The notes beneath the pieces are model-generated. The model did no database searches. It saw nothing but the letters and a program-made list of their open reading frames with translations, and had not been told where the DNA came from. Both the position numbers and the translations under genes were made by a program. DNA of 64,000 nucleotides from an uncultured Bacteroidales bacterium (GTDB lineage Bacteria; Bacteroidota; Bacteroidia; Bacteroidales; Paludibacteraceae), in NCBI GenBank assembly GCA_902780495.1, contig CACZFM010000004.1:62001-126000 (forward strand). Reading direction: 5' to 3'. Positions 18,392 through 27,188 of this stretch are shown here, in pieces (the stretch's first letter is position 1; each line of letters starts with the position of its first letter).

Positions 18392-18685
18392 ATGAAGAGT
18401 GTAATGATCGTTTTTAACCAGGCGAATACCGGCCGTGTTGAATATATGTTGGATGTCCTGGGCATCAAGGGCTTCACCTTCTTTGAGCATGTGCAAGGGC
18501 GTGGCACCAATGGCGGAGAGCCCCGTCGTGGTACGCACGCTTGGCCTGAAATGAATTCGGCTGTTATCACAGTGGTTGAGGACGACAAAGTTCCTCAACT
18601 GCTGGAAGCAGTCCGCAAACTGGATGCCCGTAATCCCGAAGTGGGGGTGAAAGCCTTTACGTGGCAGATTGACCAGATGGTGTGA
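18392..18685 (+). CDS. PII-like protein linked to the efflux operon
   Basis: A 97-residue protein with a PII/ferredoxin-like pattern: strand KSVMIVFNQA (2-11), helix RVEYMLDVLGI, strand GFTFFEHVQGRGTNGGEPRR (about 26-46, in place of the PII T-loop), then MNSAVITVVEDDKVPQLLEA. Small PII-like proteins placed after RND operons are known in several phyla, but their ligands are mostly uncharacterised. It lies 20 bp after the pump, so it may sense a metabolite or metal and modulate the pump; that is inference. Its stop is 1 bp from the end of the convergent gene. Confidence 0.75.
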   Translation: MKSVMIVFNQANTGRVEYMLDVLGIKGFTFFEHVQGRGTNGGEPRRGTHAWPEMNSAVITVVEDDKVPQLLEAVRKLDARNPEVGVKAFTWQIDQMV

Positions 18686-18686
18686 T

Positions 18687-20054
18687 TTACCAGTCTATGG
18701 AATTGAGGCGGCCTTTATAAATATCGCTCATACACTTGGTTTGTGTATGTCCGCCGAATAGATACAGGTCGTTTCGGTTTTTCAGCAAGGACACGCGTCT
18801 CCGTGCTCCGAACGAATCAGGAAGCAGAACCCAAGAGGTGTCTGCTTCCTCCCATGTGAGGCCTTCGTTATCTGAGTACATACCTGTTTCTGTCAGGGTT
18901 CCGTCAGCCAGGATACCGCCTATGCGCAGCAGACGGCCGCCGTATTGTGTCACGGCTGCATCGGCAAAGGCTGCGTTTGTGCCGGAGACGTTGGTGATAC
19001 GGTAGTTGCCTTCTTGCTCTTCAATCGACCAAACGGAACTCAGTATCTGTCCTTGTTCGTTGTAACCGCCTGCAATCATGCCATGGTGCAAACCGCTTTT
19101 GCTGACAAACGTGGCAGTGGCAAAGCCGGAAACGGGGAAAGTCGCATCGGTCATACGCCAGGGGTGCAACGGAGTCATCTCACCATCCAGGCTGCCGTAG
19201 GCAATGGCTTGTTTCTGACTGTTTTGTTCTTGCAGCAGTGCCCATATCCGGTTGTCGAACGACAGCAACAGTGTGACCATCGTATAGTCTTCCGGTATTT
19301 GCGCAGAGTGGGAGGCGGCAAACTCTTGTCCGTCGCGTGAGGTATAGATGCCTGTCGGGTCGGCGTAGCAGAACAGGCCGGACAGCGAATCCAGCACCAT
19401 GCGTCTGGGGTGGCAGTCTGCGGGCAGGCCTGTAGGCGTTGCCTCTGTCCATGCCGCACCGTCGGCGGAGGTGTAGAGTTTGGGTTGCGTACCGTCATTT
19501 CTGTAAACGAACAACGAGTCTGTGCGGCAGAAAGCCTGTTGTTCGGCACTCGATTCGTCTGCCACAATACTTGCTGTCAGTTTCTGCCAGTGGTAGAGGT
19601 CGGGATTAACGGAGTGCTCGTATGCTTCCAAACGATACCATTTCTCGTGCGTGCGGTCAGCGGCAAACACACGTATATACACCGGTCTGCGGGTACAATC
19701 CAACGTGTCGCGACCCGTCATAATAAACGACGTGTCTCCCATATAATAGATCACGGCAGAAGGAACGCCGTTATAGGACGTGCGTGGACGAACTTTGGTG
19801 ATGTCTGCCCCAAAAGCAACGGAGTCTTTCTCTGCCATGTGGATTAAACCTGTGTCTATACGGTCTTCCACGATAAAAACGGCTTTTTGGAGACTGGGTC
19901 TATCTTCCTCATTGGCAAAGGCAAAGGTGGCGATAGTGGCATCGGTCACGTCGTAGGTAACACTTCGCCCTGTGGATTTTTGGCAGGAGACCATGTGTAT
20001 TCCCAGAACGACACAAATTGTCAGTATGGGCAGTGAGATTAGGTTCTTTTTCAT
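18687..20054 (-). CDS. DUF6242-like beta-propeller-type lipoprotein
   Basis: A 455-residue lipoprotein; I start it at the ATG at 20054 because the residues that follow form a signal peptide ending in a lipobox (GIHMVSC, Cys24), whereas the upstream alternative adds a non-signal extension. The first 120 residues (TYDVTDATIATFAFANEEDR) form a beta domain; the rest repeats WTEATPTGLP and GLTWEEADTSW blocks with kelch-like YLFGGHTQ, pointing to a propeller. The assignment to the Bacteroidota DUF6242 family is from memory and moderate. Likely in the periplasm or on the surface; function unknown. A canonical promoter lies at 20078-20108. Confidence 0.75.
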   Translation of the reverse strand: MKKNLISLPILTICVVLGIHMVSCQKSTGRSVTYDVTDATIATFAFANEEDRPSLQKAVFIVEDRIDTGLIHMAEKDSVAFGADITKVRPRTSYNGVPSAVIYYMGDTSFIMTGRDTLDCTRRPVYIRVFAADRTHEKWYRLEAYEHSVNPDLYHWQKLTASIVADESSAEQQAFCRTDSLFVYRNDGTQPKLYTSADGAAWTEATPTGLPADCHPRRMVLDSLSGLFCYADPTGIYTSRDGQEFAASHSAQIPEDYTMVTLLLSFDNRIWALLQEQNSQKQAIAYGSLDGEMTPLHPWRMTDATFPVSGFATATFVSKSGLHHGMIAGGYNEQGQILSSVWSIEEQEGNYRITNVSGTNAAFADAAVTQYGGRLLRIGGILADGTLTETGMYSDNEGLTWEEADTSWVLLPDSFGARRRVSLLKNRNDLYLFGGHTQTKCMSDIYKGRLNSIDW

Positions 20055-20077
20055 TCGTTTCGTTTCAAATTTGGCTG

Positions 20078-20108
20078 CAAAATTACTACAAAAATTGCAC
20101 ATACGCAA
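20078..20108 (-). promoter_or_regulatory. promoter for the DUF6242-like lipoprotein
   Basis: On the minus strand TTG (20106-20108), 20 bp, TAATTTTG (20078-20085), 24 bp before the chosen start, which also supports that start over the upstream one. Confidence 0.65.
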
Positions 20109-20109
20109 A

Positions 20110-20246
20110 TTTTGGAATGATTTTTTGTTCAATCAAATGCAATTTGATGTTTTTAGTTGGTACTCTCGGCACTTGTGCTCGCATAAAGTGATGGGAGTAT
20201 CGGCTAAAAACAAAGTGCTTCGCACTGACAAAAAATCATTCCAAAA
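20110..20246. repeat. 137-bp palindromic element (MITE-like or structured RNA)
   Basis: Terminal arms 20110-20131 (TTTTGGAATGATTTTTTGTT) and 20226-20246 match as inverted repeats with one base deleted. Inside, 20150-20156 TTTTTAG pairs with 20204-20210 CTAAAAA, TTGG with TCGG (with G-U pairs in RNA), TACTC with GAGTA, and CACTT with AAGTG around an 11-nt loop. It begins 1 bp upstream of the lipoprotein promoter. No clear target-site duplication is seen. Confidence 0.65.
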
Positions 20247-20580
20247 CAACCTGTGTATGTCCGGCAGGACGCGAACGTATGTTCGGGGGAATGCGCGAAG
20301 CGCAGGCGGCGTCCGAAATACTACAAAAATATCCCTGCATATCCCCCGCAGACTGCGACCGTACTTTCGGCGGGCCCCTATCACAAGTAGGGTGAAGCGA
20401 TTAAGCCGCACCGAAGAATGTCCGGTGAACATTTTGAGGAGTAAGTGCGGCGCGCGAGTGCGAGACTTCGATGTCGAGCACATAGAACTCCTTATTGCGC
20501 AATAAACCAGATAAACCGCTCGCATCCGCGAGCAATAAACCATATAAACGGCGCCTTGCGCCTATAAACCGCGCAGCGAT
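20247..20580. other. GC-rich intergenic stretch, no convincing gene
   Basis: The reading frames here are low-complexity Arg-rich shadows with no recognisable domain. Several short motifs recur (ATAAACCGC/ATAAACCAT/ATAAACGGC at about 20511-20570). I see no RNA gene. It separates the palindromic element from the 11-bp array. Confidence 0.4.
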
Positions 20581-20635
20581 ATTGGGTTATTATTAGGTTA
20601 TTATTGGGTGATTATTGGGTTATTATTAGGTTATT
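20581..20635 (+). repeat. 11-bp tandem array, five units
   Basis: Five consecutive 11-bp units with consensus ATTRGGTTATT (20581, 20592, 20603, 20614, 20625). The reverse complement of the same 11-mer, also five units, is found at 49579-49633. Confidence 0.8.
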
Positions 20636-20688
20636 AAGCCAACGAAAAGCAGAGGAAAGCCTGCCAAAGGACAGAAACAATTGTCCAA

Positions 20689-20718
20689 CTAGTCTAACTA
20701 GAACACTAGTCTTGCTAG
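20689..20718 (+). repeat. CTAG cluster
   Basis: CTAG occurs at 20689, 20698, 20706 and 20715, about every 8-9 bp, in ACTAG/GCTAG contexts. A similar cluster lies at 27096-27116. Confidence 0.5.
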
Positions 20719-20764
20719 TCTAACAATAAATCTCCACAAAAAATCAGATTTTTTCGTAAAACAT

Positions 20765-20795
20765 TTGTATATTCGAAAAAAAAGCAGTACCTTTG
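20765..20795 (+). promoter_or_regulatory. promoter upstream of the small protein and possibly nqr
   Basis: TTG (20765-20767), 20 bp, TACCTTTG (20788-20795). No other canonical promoter was found before nqrA, so it may also feed the nqr operon. Confidence 0.65.
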
Positions 20796-20818
20796 CGCGC
20801 TAAATTGGTTTATTGCGC

Positions 20819-21280
20819 ATGACAACTTTATCACATAGTGAGAAAAAAGCGATAATGGCGGACATGAAGTCATTCGATGAACCCATGCCTGCGGTGGGTA
20901 TCTTCTGGTATGATCCCGCCGAGCATGATTTCTTTGGCGTGTACAAAAAAGAACTGACGCCGAAGATGGTAGAAGCTGCTGCTGAGAAAGGGTTGCCGTA
21001 CATCAATTACCAGACGCTTCACCGCACAATTTGGCAAAAGCAGTATTTCCGTGCGGTAGCCCGACATGAACCAACGAAGTTCTCCGGTGATTACACGCAA
21101 GTCCCGCGTGGACGTGTGGCTTGGGCAGTGGATCATTTTGTGGTCTTTGTCGGCCAATGGGCAAAGGATATAGAGGACGAACTGACGGCTTTGCTCGAAC
21201 GATATTTCGCCCTGCCGTACTTTGAGTTCCTATATGATGAGCATTGGGACTTGGGGCACGGTTGGTCAGGTGACTTGTAA
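20819..21280 (+). CDS. conserved small cytoplasmic protein, function unknown
   Basis: A 153-residue protein starting at the ATG at 20819, only about 24 bp after the promoter box; a second ATG at 20855 with an A-rich upstream is also possible. No signal peptide or TM segment. It is rich in aromatic residues, with AVGIFWYDPAEHDFFGVYKK (about residues 25-44) and HEPTKFSGDYTQVPRGRVAW (about 81-100). I do not recognise the family. It lies 30 bp before nqrA and may be co-transcribed with the sodium pump, but functional linkage is unproven. Confidence 0.7.
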   Translation: MTTLSHSEKKAIMADMKSFDEPMPAVGIFWYDPAEHDFFGVYKKELTPKMVEAAAEKGLPYINYQTLHRTIWQKQYFRAVARHEPTKFSGDYTQVPRGRVAWAVDHFVVFVGQWAKDIEDELTALLERYFALPYFEFLYDEHWDLGHGWSGDL

Positions 21281-21309
21281 AAAATCAAACAACAAAATAA
21301 TTAACTAAC

Positions 21310-22680
21310 ATGCAAACAATCAAACTGAAACGTGGATTGGACATTCCTTTTGAGGGAGCTGCGGCCGCGACGCTGGGTAGCGTATGCCGACCGGAGATCT
21401 TTCATATCGTGCCCGACCACTTCGCCGGTATCACCCCGAAGATGATGGTGAAAGAAGGCGAAAGCGTGAAAGCGGGGACGCCGCTCTTTCACGACAAAGC
21501 GTTTGAGCAGATGCTGTTCACATCACCCGTGTCGGGTACGGTCAAGGCTATTGTCCGTGGCGAACGGCGCAAAGTGATGTCCATCGACATCGAAGCAGAC
21601 GCTACCATTCAGTACGAGAAATTTGTGGTAACGGGTGACGGAATGACAGCGGAAGGCGTCAAGGACCTTCTTCTCCGTTCGGGTCTCTGGGCATTGATGA
21701 AACAGCGTCCTTACGACTGTATCGCTATGCCGAACAAGACTCCTCGTGCCATTTTTATCTCAAGTTTTGACAGTGCGCCCTGTGCCCCTGACTATGAGTG
21801 GGTGCTGGCAGGCCAGTTGCCTACGTTGCAGGCAGCCGTTACGGCGCTAGGGAAAATCGCTCCCGTCTTCGTGGGCATCAAATCCGGTGCTCGTGCTACC
21901 GAGTTCAGGGAGTTGAAGGATTGCACCTTGTACGAGGTGGCAGGCCCGCATCCTGCAGGTAATGTAGGCGTGCAGCTGAACAACCTTGCTCCGCTGGCGA
22001 AAGGCGAAACGGTGTTCACAATCAACATCCAGGACCTCGCTCTCATCGGACGTTTGTTCCAGAAGGGTATTGTGGACATGCAGAAAAAGGTGGCATTGAC
22101 CGGCCCGTTGGCATACGGACGCCAGTATTACAATGTGCTGCCCGGTATGCCCGTGGAGGCTATCCTCAAAAGCAATGTGCACACAGGTTGCCCGTGCCGC
22201 TATGTGGCAGGAAACGTGTTGAGCGGTCATCAAATCGGTCTGGATGAGATGATTTCCGTCTATGACAACCAGTTCACCGTCCTGGACGAAGGCACAGAGA
22301 ACCACGAGTTCATGGGCTGGCTGCTTCCGCGCTTTGATGCGTTCAATGCCGGCATGACCGACCCTGCAAAACTGTTGGACAACTGCATCACACGCTCGCT
22401 GTTCGGCAAGAAACAGTATCAGTGGGACGCACGTCTCAAAGGTGGTCGCCGTGCCATTATCGTCAGTGGCGAATATGACAAGGTGTTCCCCATGGACATC
22501 TACCCTGAGTATTTGATTAAGGCTATGATTGCGGGCAATATCGACCGCATGGAGGCGCTCGGAGCATACGAAGTGGCTCCTGAAGATTTTGCACTGTGCG
22601 AGTTCGTCTGCACCAGCAAAATGCCCCTGCAAGCCATCGTACGCCAGGCTTTGGATAACTTGAAAAAGGAGATTGAGTGA
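21310..22680 (+). CDS. nqrA: Na+-translocating NADH:quinone reductase subunit A
   Basis: A 456-residue NqrA, the peripheral cytoplasmic subunit of the sodium-pumping complex that passes electrons from NADH to quinone. KRGLDIPFEGAAAATLGSVC at residues 5-25 and the Gly-rich PVSGTVKAIVRGERRKVMSI near 72-92 are family features, together with the barrel-sandwich fold at the N-terminus. The operon order A-B-C-D-E-F is the standard one and genes are separated by 0-15 bp. nqrB starts at the base overlapping the nqrA stop. Confidence 0.93.
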   Translation: MQTIKLKRGLDIPFEGAAAATLGSVCRPEIFHIVPDHFAGITPKMMVKEGESVKAGTPLFHDKAFEQMLFTSPVSGTVKAIVRGERRKVMSIDIEADATIQYEKFVVTGDGMTAEGVKDLLLRSGLWALMKQRPYDCIAMPNKTPRAIFISSFDSAPCAPDYEWVLAGQLPTLQAAVTALGKIAPVFVGIKSGARATEFRELKDCTLYEVAGPHPAGNVGVQLNNLAPLAKGETVFTINIQDLALIGRLFQKGIVDMQKKVALTGPLAYGRQYYNVLPGMPVEAILKSNVHTGCPCRYVAGNVLSGHQIGLDEMISVYDNQFTVLDEGTENHEFMGWLLPRFDAFNAGMTDPAKLLDNCITRSLFGKKQYQWDARLKGGRRAIIVSGEYDKVFPMDIYPEYLIKAMIAGNIDRMEALGAYEVAPEDFALCEFVCTSKMPLQAIVRQALDNLKKEIE

Positions 22681-23876
22681 TGGAAAAGTTTTATAATCTC
22701 TGGAAAAAGTTCGGTCAGAACTTCGAGAAAGGCGGCAAGCTTGAGAAACTCTCCAGTTTCTATGACGCTTTCGACACCTTCCTCTTTACGCCCTCTACGA
22801 CGGCTAAACGTCTGGGCGCGCAGATTCACGACGGCAGCGACTCCAAGCGCACAATGATTCTTGTTGTGCTGGCACTGGTGCCTGCACTGCTGTTCGGTAT
22901 GTTCAATGTCGGCTATCAGCACCTCTTGGCCACCGGCCAGATTCCTTGCTGCGGCCTGACTTGTGCATTGTTCTGGAAAGCCTTTGGCTTCGGTTTCCTG
23001 GCTGTGGTGCCCTTTATCATCGTGGCATATGCAGTAGGTCTGGGAATAGAGTTTATCGTGGCACAAATCAAGCATGAAGAGGTGGCAGAGGGATTCCTCG
23101 TTACCGGTTTCATCATTCCGCTGATAGTGCCTGTTAATACGCCGTTGTGGCAAGTGGCTGTCGCTGTTGCTTTCGCGGTTATCTTCGCGAAAGAAGTGTT
23201 TGGTGGCACAGGCTACAACATCTTCAACGTAGCGCTCATCACGCGTGCGTTCTTGTTCTTCGCTTATCCGAGTCACATGACGGGTGACGAACCCTTTATC
23301 CGCACGGGTGCTACATGGGGATGGGACGGCGGTCACGCACTGGTGGACGGCTTCTCAGGGGCTACTCCGCTGACGCAGATGGCTACCGGCACACCGGTGG
23401 CACAGAGCTTCTGGGATATGGTGAACGGACTTGTTCCCGGCTCCGTGGGTGAGACCTGTATCTGGGCTATCCTGCTGGGTGCTATCCTGCTCATCGCAAC
23501 GGGTGTGGCAAGTTGGAAAACCATGCTGGCTGTATTCGTAGGCGGTGGTCTGACTGCTTGGCTCTTTAACATCGCAGGCAATGAGACGAACCTTGCGGCA
23601 CAATATCCTTGGTACATGCACCTCGTAAGCGGTGGCTTTGCCTTTGGTGCCGTGTTCATGGCTACTGACCCTGTCACTTCTGCCCGTACCGAGTGCGGTA
23701 AGTGGATTTACGGTCTGCTCATCGGTTTTGTAGCAGTGCTGGTACGCGTTCTCAATCCGGGTTATCCGGAGGGCATGATGCTGGCTATCCTGCTGATGAA
23801 CGCTTTTGCTCCGCTCATCGACTGGTGCGTAGTACAGGCTAATATTAACCGTCGCGCAAAACGCGTCATTAAGTAA
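22680..23876 (+). CDS. nqrB: Na+-translocating NADH:quinone reductase subunit B
   Basis: A 398-residue membrane subunit. The ATG at 22680 is preferred over the GTG one codon earlier. It has about ten TM segments; the FMN-attachment motif SGAT is in GFSGATPLTQM at about residues 226-229, where FMN is linked to the Thr by a phosphodiester bond (a product of ApbE in this family). The subunit passes sodium ions. Its start overlaps the nqrA stop by 1 base; nqrC follows after 12 bp with an AGGAGG-like site. Confidence 0.93.
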   Translation: MEKFYNLWKKFGQNFEKGGKLEKLSSFYDAFDTFLFTPSTTAKRLGAQIHDGSDSKRTMILVVLALVPALLFGMFNVGYQHLLATGQIPCCGLTCALFWKAFGFGFLAVVPFIIVAYAVGLGIEFIVAQIKHEEVAEGFLVTGFIIPLIVPVNTPLWQVAVAVAFAVIFAKEVFGGTGYNIFNVALITRAFLFFAYPSHMTGDEPFIRTGATWGWDGGHALVDGFSGATPLTQMATGTPVAQSFWDMVNGLVPGSVGETCIWAILLGAILLIATGVASWKTMLAVFVGGGLTAWLFNIAGNETNLAAQYPWYMHLVSGGFAFGAVFMATDPVTSARTECGKWIYGLLIGFVAVLVRVLNPGYPEGMMLAILLMNAFAPLIDWCVVQANINRRAKRVIK

Positions 23877-23888
23877 GGAGGACACGCT

Positions 23889-24557
23889 ATGAAACTGAAC
23901 ACAAATAGTAATATCTACACCTTCGTTTATATGACGATTGTTGTAGTTGTCGTGGCAGTGTTGCTGGCACTTGCCAATCAGTCTTTGCGTCCCCGTCAGG
24001 AAGCGAATATCCTGTTGGACAAGCAGAAACAGATTCTGGGTGCACTCAAGGTGGATTTCTCGCAGGCTAATCCCGCAGAAGTGTATTACACGCTTGTGCA
24101 GGACACGCTCAAATACGGCGAAGCCGAAGTGTATGTGGCCAACTTGGATGGCGCTACCAAGTATGTCCTGCCGCTTAGCGGTAAGGGCCTTTGGGGCGGT
24201 ATCGGTGGTTATCTTGCACTGGATGAGGACAAGAACACCATCTATGGCGTAAACTTCAACCACGAGTCCGAGACACCGGGTCTGGGAGCAAAGATAGTGG
24301 ATATGCCTTTCCGCGCTCAGTTCGAGGGCAAGCATATCCGCAACGCCGAAGGTCAGGTCGTTTCCGTGGCGGTCCTCAAGGCCGGTACGCGTGCCGAAGG
24401 TCAGGAGCAAGTAGATGCCATCTCCGGCGCTACCATCACCTCGACCGGCGTCAGCACCATGCTGGAGACTAACCTCAGCGAGTATGCAGCGTTCCTGAAC
24501 GAACTGCCTGTGGTAGAGGAAGAAATTGTTGAACCTGTAAAAGAAGAGGAGGAATAA
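23889..24557 (+). CDS. nqrC: Na+-translocating NADH:quinone reductase subunit C
   Basis: A 222-residue subunit with one N-terminal TM segment (about 13-33) and a periplasmic FMN-binding domain. The covalent flavin motif is SGATITST at residues 179-186, with T182 the expected attachment site. NESETPGLGAKI-like HESETPGLGAKI near 126 is also conserved. The Glu-rich tail after the domain is unremarkable. nqrD starts 4 bp after the stop. Confidence 0.92.
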   Translation: MKLNTNSNIYTFVYMTIVVVVVAVLLALANQSLRPRQEANILLDKQKQILGALKVDFSQANPAEVYYTLVQDTLKYGEAEVYVANLDGATKYVLPLSGKGLWGGIGGYLALDEDKNTIYGVNFNHESETPGLGAKIVDMPFRAQFEGKHIRNAEGQVVSVAVLKAGTRAEGQEQVDAISGATITSTGVSTMLETNLSEYAAFLNELPVVEEEIVEPVKEEEE

Positions 24558-24560
24558 ACC

Positions 24561-25181
24561 ATGTTAAGTCAAAAGACAAAGGACACTTTGCTTGGTCCTC
24601 TTAATGTGAATAACCCTGTCGTTGTGCAGATTCTCGGTATCTGTTCGGCACTTGCCGTAACGGTGCAACTGAAACCTGCCCTCGTGATGGGTATTGCCGT
24701 GACAATCATCGTGGCGATGGCGAATGTCATCGTGTCGCTCATTCGTAACACCATCCCGATGCGTGTGCGTATCATCGTGCAACTCGTGGTTGTGGCTGCT
24801 TTGGTGACATTGGTCAGCGAGATTCTCAAGGCCTTTGCGTATGACATTGCGATGCAGCTGAGCGTTTATCTCGGCCTCATCATTACCAACTGTATTCTGA
24901 TGGGTCGCCTTGAGGCGTTCGCCATGACCAACAATGCATGGGATTCCCTGCTGGACGGTCTGGGCAACGGTTTAGGCTATGCACTCATTCTGGTTATCGT
25001 TGCTTTCGTGCGCGAGTTGTTTGGTTCGGGGCAGCTGCTTGGTTTCCAGGTGATTCCGCAGTGGTGCTACGACCATGGCTACGAGAACTGTGGTATGATG
25101 CTCATGCCGGCAATGGCACTTGTTTTGGTAGGATGTGTAATCTGGGCGCACCGCGCTTATAATGATAAGGAGGCGAAGTAA
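24561..25181 (+). CDS. nqrD: Na+-translocating NADH:quinone reductase subunit D
   Basis: A 206-residue integral membrane protein with six predicted TM segments. NqrD and NqrE are homologous inverted-topology subunits that hold an iron site between them and form part of the ion path; conserved [12 protein letters not shown] (about 113-124) contains the ligand Cys. Its last base is shared with the nqrE start, so the two are translationally coupled. Confidence 0.92.
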   Translation: MLSQKTKDTLLGPLNVNNPVVVQILGICSALAVTVQLKPALVMGIAVTIIVAMANVIVSLIRNTIPMRVRIIVQLVVVAALVTLVSEILKAFAYDIAMQLSVYLGLIITNCILMGRLEAFAMTNNAWDSLLDGLGNGLGYALILVIVAFVRELFGSGQLLGFQVIPQWCYDHGYENCGMMLMPAMALVLVGCVIWAHRAYNDKEAK

Positions 25182-25789
25182 TGGAACACGCTCTTAGTTT
25201 ATTCGTCCGCTCTATCTTTGCGGATAACATGATTTTCGCTTACTTCCTCGGTATGTGTTCATACCTGGCAGTATCGAAGAATGTGAAGACCTCAGCCGGT
25301 CTGGGTGTAGCCGTTACGTTCGTGCTTATCGTCACTTTGCCGGTTAACTACCTGTTGCAGACGCTCGTTCTCGAACCGCTGCACCTGAGTTATCTGAGTT
25401 TCATTCTCTTCATTGCCGTCATTGCCGCTATTGTGCAACTGGTGGAGATGATTGTAGAGAAATACAGCCCGTCGCTTTATGCAAGCCTCGGTATCTTCCT
25501 GCCGCTGATTGCAGTGAACTGCGCCATCATGGGTGGTTCGCTCTTCATGCAGCAGCGTATTGGTCTGCCCGCAGTGGATGCGAAGGCCATCACCTCTCTC
25601 GGAGACGCGTTTATGTACGCTTTCGGTTCGGGTATCGGATGGTTCTTGGCTATCGTCTGCCTCGCAGGTATTCGTGAGAAAATGGAGTATAACGATGTTC
25701 CCAAACCGCTGCAGGGACTGGGTATCACGTTCATCACTGTCGGCCTGATGGCGATGGCGTTCCTTTGCTTCAGCGGACTGGAAATATAA
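25181..25789 (+). CDS. nqrE: Na+-translocating NADH:quinone reductase subunit E
   Basis: A 202-residue six-TM subunit homologous to Nqr[17 protein letters not shown] (about 107-122) holds the conserved Cys that ligates the membrane iron cofactor together with Nqr[21 protein letters not shown] near the N-terminus is typical, including the second conserved Cys. It is followed 15 bp later by nqrF with a strong AAGGAGG site. Confidence 0.92.
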   Translation: MEHALSLFVRSIFADNMIFAYFLGMCSYLAVSKNVKTSAGLGVAVTFVLIVTLPVNYLLQTLVLEPLHLSYLSFILFIAVIAAIVQLVEMIVEKYSPSLYASLGIFLPLIAVNCAIMGGSLFMQQRIGLPAVDAKAITSLGDAFMYAFGSGIGWFLAIVCLAGIREKMEYNDVPKPLQGLGITFITVGLMAMAFLCFSGLEI

Positions 25790-25804
25790 TAAGGAGGTAC
25801 GATT

Positions 25805-27088
25805 ATGAATGTAACAGCTATTATCTATGCAGTTGTAGTATTTCTGGTTGTAATACTCCTGTTAGTCGCTATTTTGCTTCTCGCAAAGCGTTTCCTCGTT
25901 TCCTCCGGCAATGTCAAAGTCACCATCAATGGCGACAAGGAATACGATGTAGCAGCTGGCGGTAGCCTCCTCAGCCAGCTCGGCGAAGCAGGTGTGCACC
26001 TGCCTTCTGCGTGCGGTGGTAAAGGTTCCTGCGGCCAGTGTAAGTGCCAAGTCCTCTCCGGCGGTGGTGAAATCCTGCCTACCGAAACCGTTCATTTCTC
26101 GCGCAAGCAGCAGAAAGAAGGCTGGCGCCTCGGATGCCAGGTTAAGGTGAAGGAAGATATTACCATGAAAGTGGATGAAGCCGTTCTCGGCGTGAAAGAG
26201 TGGGAGTGCGAAGTTATCTCCAACAAGAATGTCGCCACTTTCATCAAGGAGTTCAAGGTACAACTGCCTCCGGGCGAGCACATGAACTTCGAGCCCGGCT
26301 CGTATGCACAAATCATCATCCCTGAGTATGATATCGACTACGACCGCGATATGGACAAGTCCCTCATTGGCGACCTCTATCTGCCGGCATGGAAGAACTT
26401 CGGTTTGTTCAAACTCAAACAGAAGAACACCCAGGCCACTGTACGTGCTTACTCGATGGCTAACTATCCCGACGAGGGCGATATCATCACGCTTACCGTG
26501 CGTATCGCTACTCCGCCGTTCAAACCCAAAGACCAGTGCCCCAACGGACCTGAGTTTATGGATGTGCCTTGCGGTATCGCTTCCACGTATATCTTCTCGC
26601 TCAAACCGGGCGACAAAGTGCGCATGAGCGGTCCTTACGGCGAGTTCCGTCCTGTTTATGACAGCAAGAAGGAAATGATTTGGGTCGGCGGTGGTGCAGG
26701 TATGGCGCCTTTGCGCGCACAGATTATGCACATGCTCAAGACCCGTCAGTGCCGCGACCGCGAAATGCACTATTTCTACGGTGCACGTGCTATCGACGAA
26801 GTCTTCTTCTTGGACGATTTCCTCGCTTTGGAGAAGGAGTTCCCGAACTTCCATTTCCACCTTGCATTGGACCGTCCGGACCCGAAGGCAGACGGACTGG
26901 GCATCAAGTACACGGCAGGCTTTATTGCTCCTGTGATGGGCGATACCTATCTCAAGCAGCATGAGGCTCCGGAGGATGTGGAATACTACCTCTGCGGTCC
27001 TCCTATGATGGCCAAGACCGTCTTGGATCTGTTGCACTCCCTTGGCGTAGACGACCAAGATATCCGCTTCGATAACTTCGGTGGATAA
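25805..27088 (+). CDS. nqrF: Na+-translocating NADH:quinone reductase subunit F
   Basis: A 427-residue NADH-oxidising subunit. N-terminal TM (about 4-26), a plant-type [2Fe-2S] ferredoxin domain with ACGGKGSCGQCKC (about 68-80) and a final ligand Cys in LGCQVKV (about 111), an FAD domain with RAYSMANYP (about 216-224) and a NADH-binding domain with GGGAGMAPLRAQI (about 297-309) and the end YYLCGPPMM. This is the entry point for electrons. A hairpin terminator lies about 45 bp after the stop. Confidence 0.93.
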   Translation: MNVTAIIYAVVVFLVVILLLVAILLLAKRFLVSSGNVKVTINGDKEYDVAAGGSLLSQLGEAGVHLPSACGGKGSCGQCKCQVLSGGGEILPTETVHFSRKQQKEGWRLGCQVKVKEDITMKVDEAVLGVKEWECEVISNKNVATFIKEFKVQLPPGEHMNFEPGSYAQIIIPEYDIDYDRDMDKSLIGDLYLPAWKNFGLFKLKQKNTQATVRAYSMANYPDEGDIITLTVRIATPPFKPKDQCPNGPEFMDVPCGIASTYIFSLKPGDKVRMSGPYGEFRPVYDSKKEMIWVGGGAGMAPLRAQIMHMLKTRQCRDREMHYFYGARAIDEVFFLDDFLALEKEFPNFHFHLALDRPDPKADGLGIKYTAGFIAPVMGDTYLKQHEAPEDVEYYLCGPPMMAKTVLDLLHSLGVDDQDIRFDNFGG

Positions 27089-27093
27089 CTCGT

Positions 27094-27116
27094 CCCCTAG
27101 GTTCCTAGTATCCTAG
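27094..27116 (+). repeat. CTAG cluster after nqrF
   Basis: CCTAG repeats at 27096, 27104 and 27112, every 8 bp, between the nqrF stop and its terminator. CTAG is usually rare in bacterial DNA. Confidence 0.5.
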
Positions 27117-27131
27117 TCGCCTATTATAATA

Positions 27132-27160
27132 AAGGACGCGCGTACACACGTGCGTTCTTT
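27132..27160 (+). terminator. terminator of the nqr operon
   Basis: AAGGACGCGC (27132-27141) pairs with GTGCGTTCTT (27150-27159), ten pairs with two G-U, loop 8 nt, followed by T and AT-rich sequence. Confidence 0.6.
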
Positions 27161-27188
27161 ATATAATGTATCCGCTCAATCTTGGCGG

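Noticed and set aside
20133..20543. 136-codon minus-strand frame in the intergenic region
   Set aside because: Arg-rich, biased composition, overlaps the palindromic element and the lipoprotein promoter, no RBS or domain.
23355..24410. 351-codon minus-strand frame opposite nqrB/nqrC
   Set aside because: Spans two real genes on the other strand; no start signal or domain.
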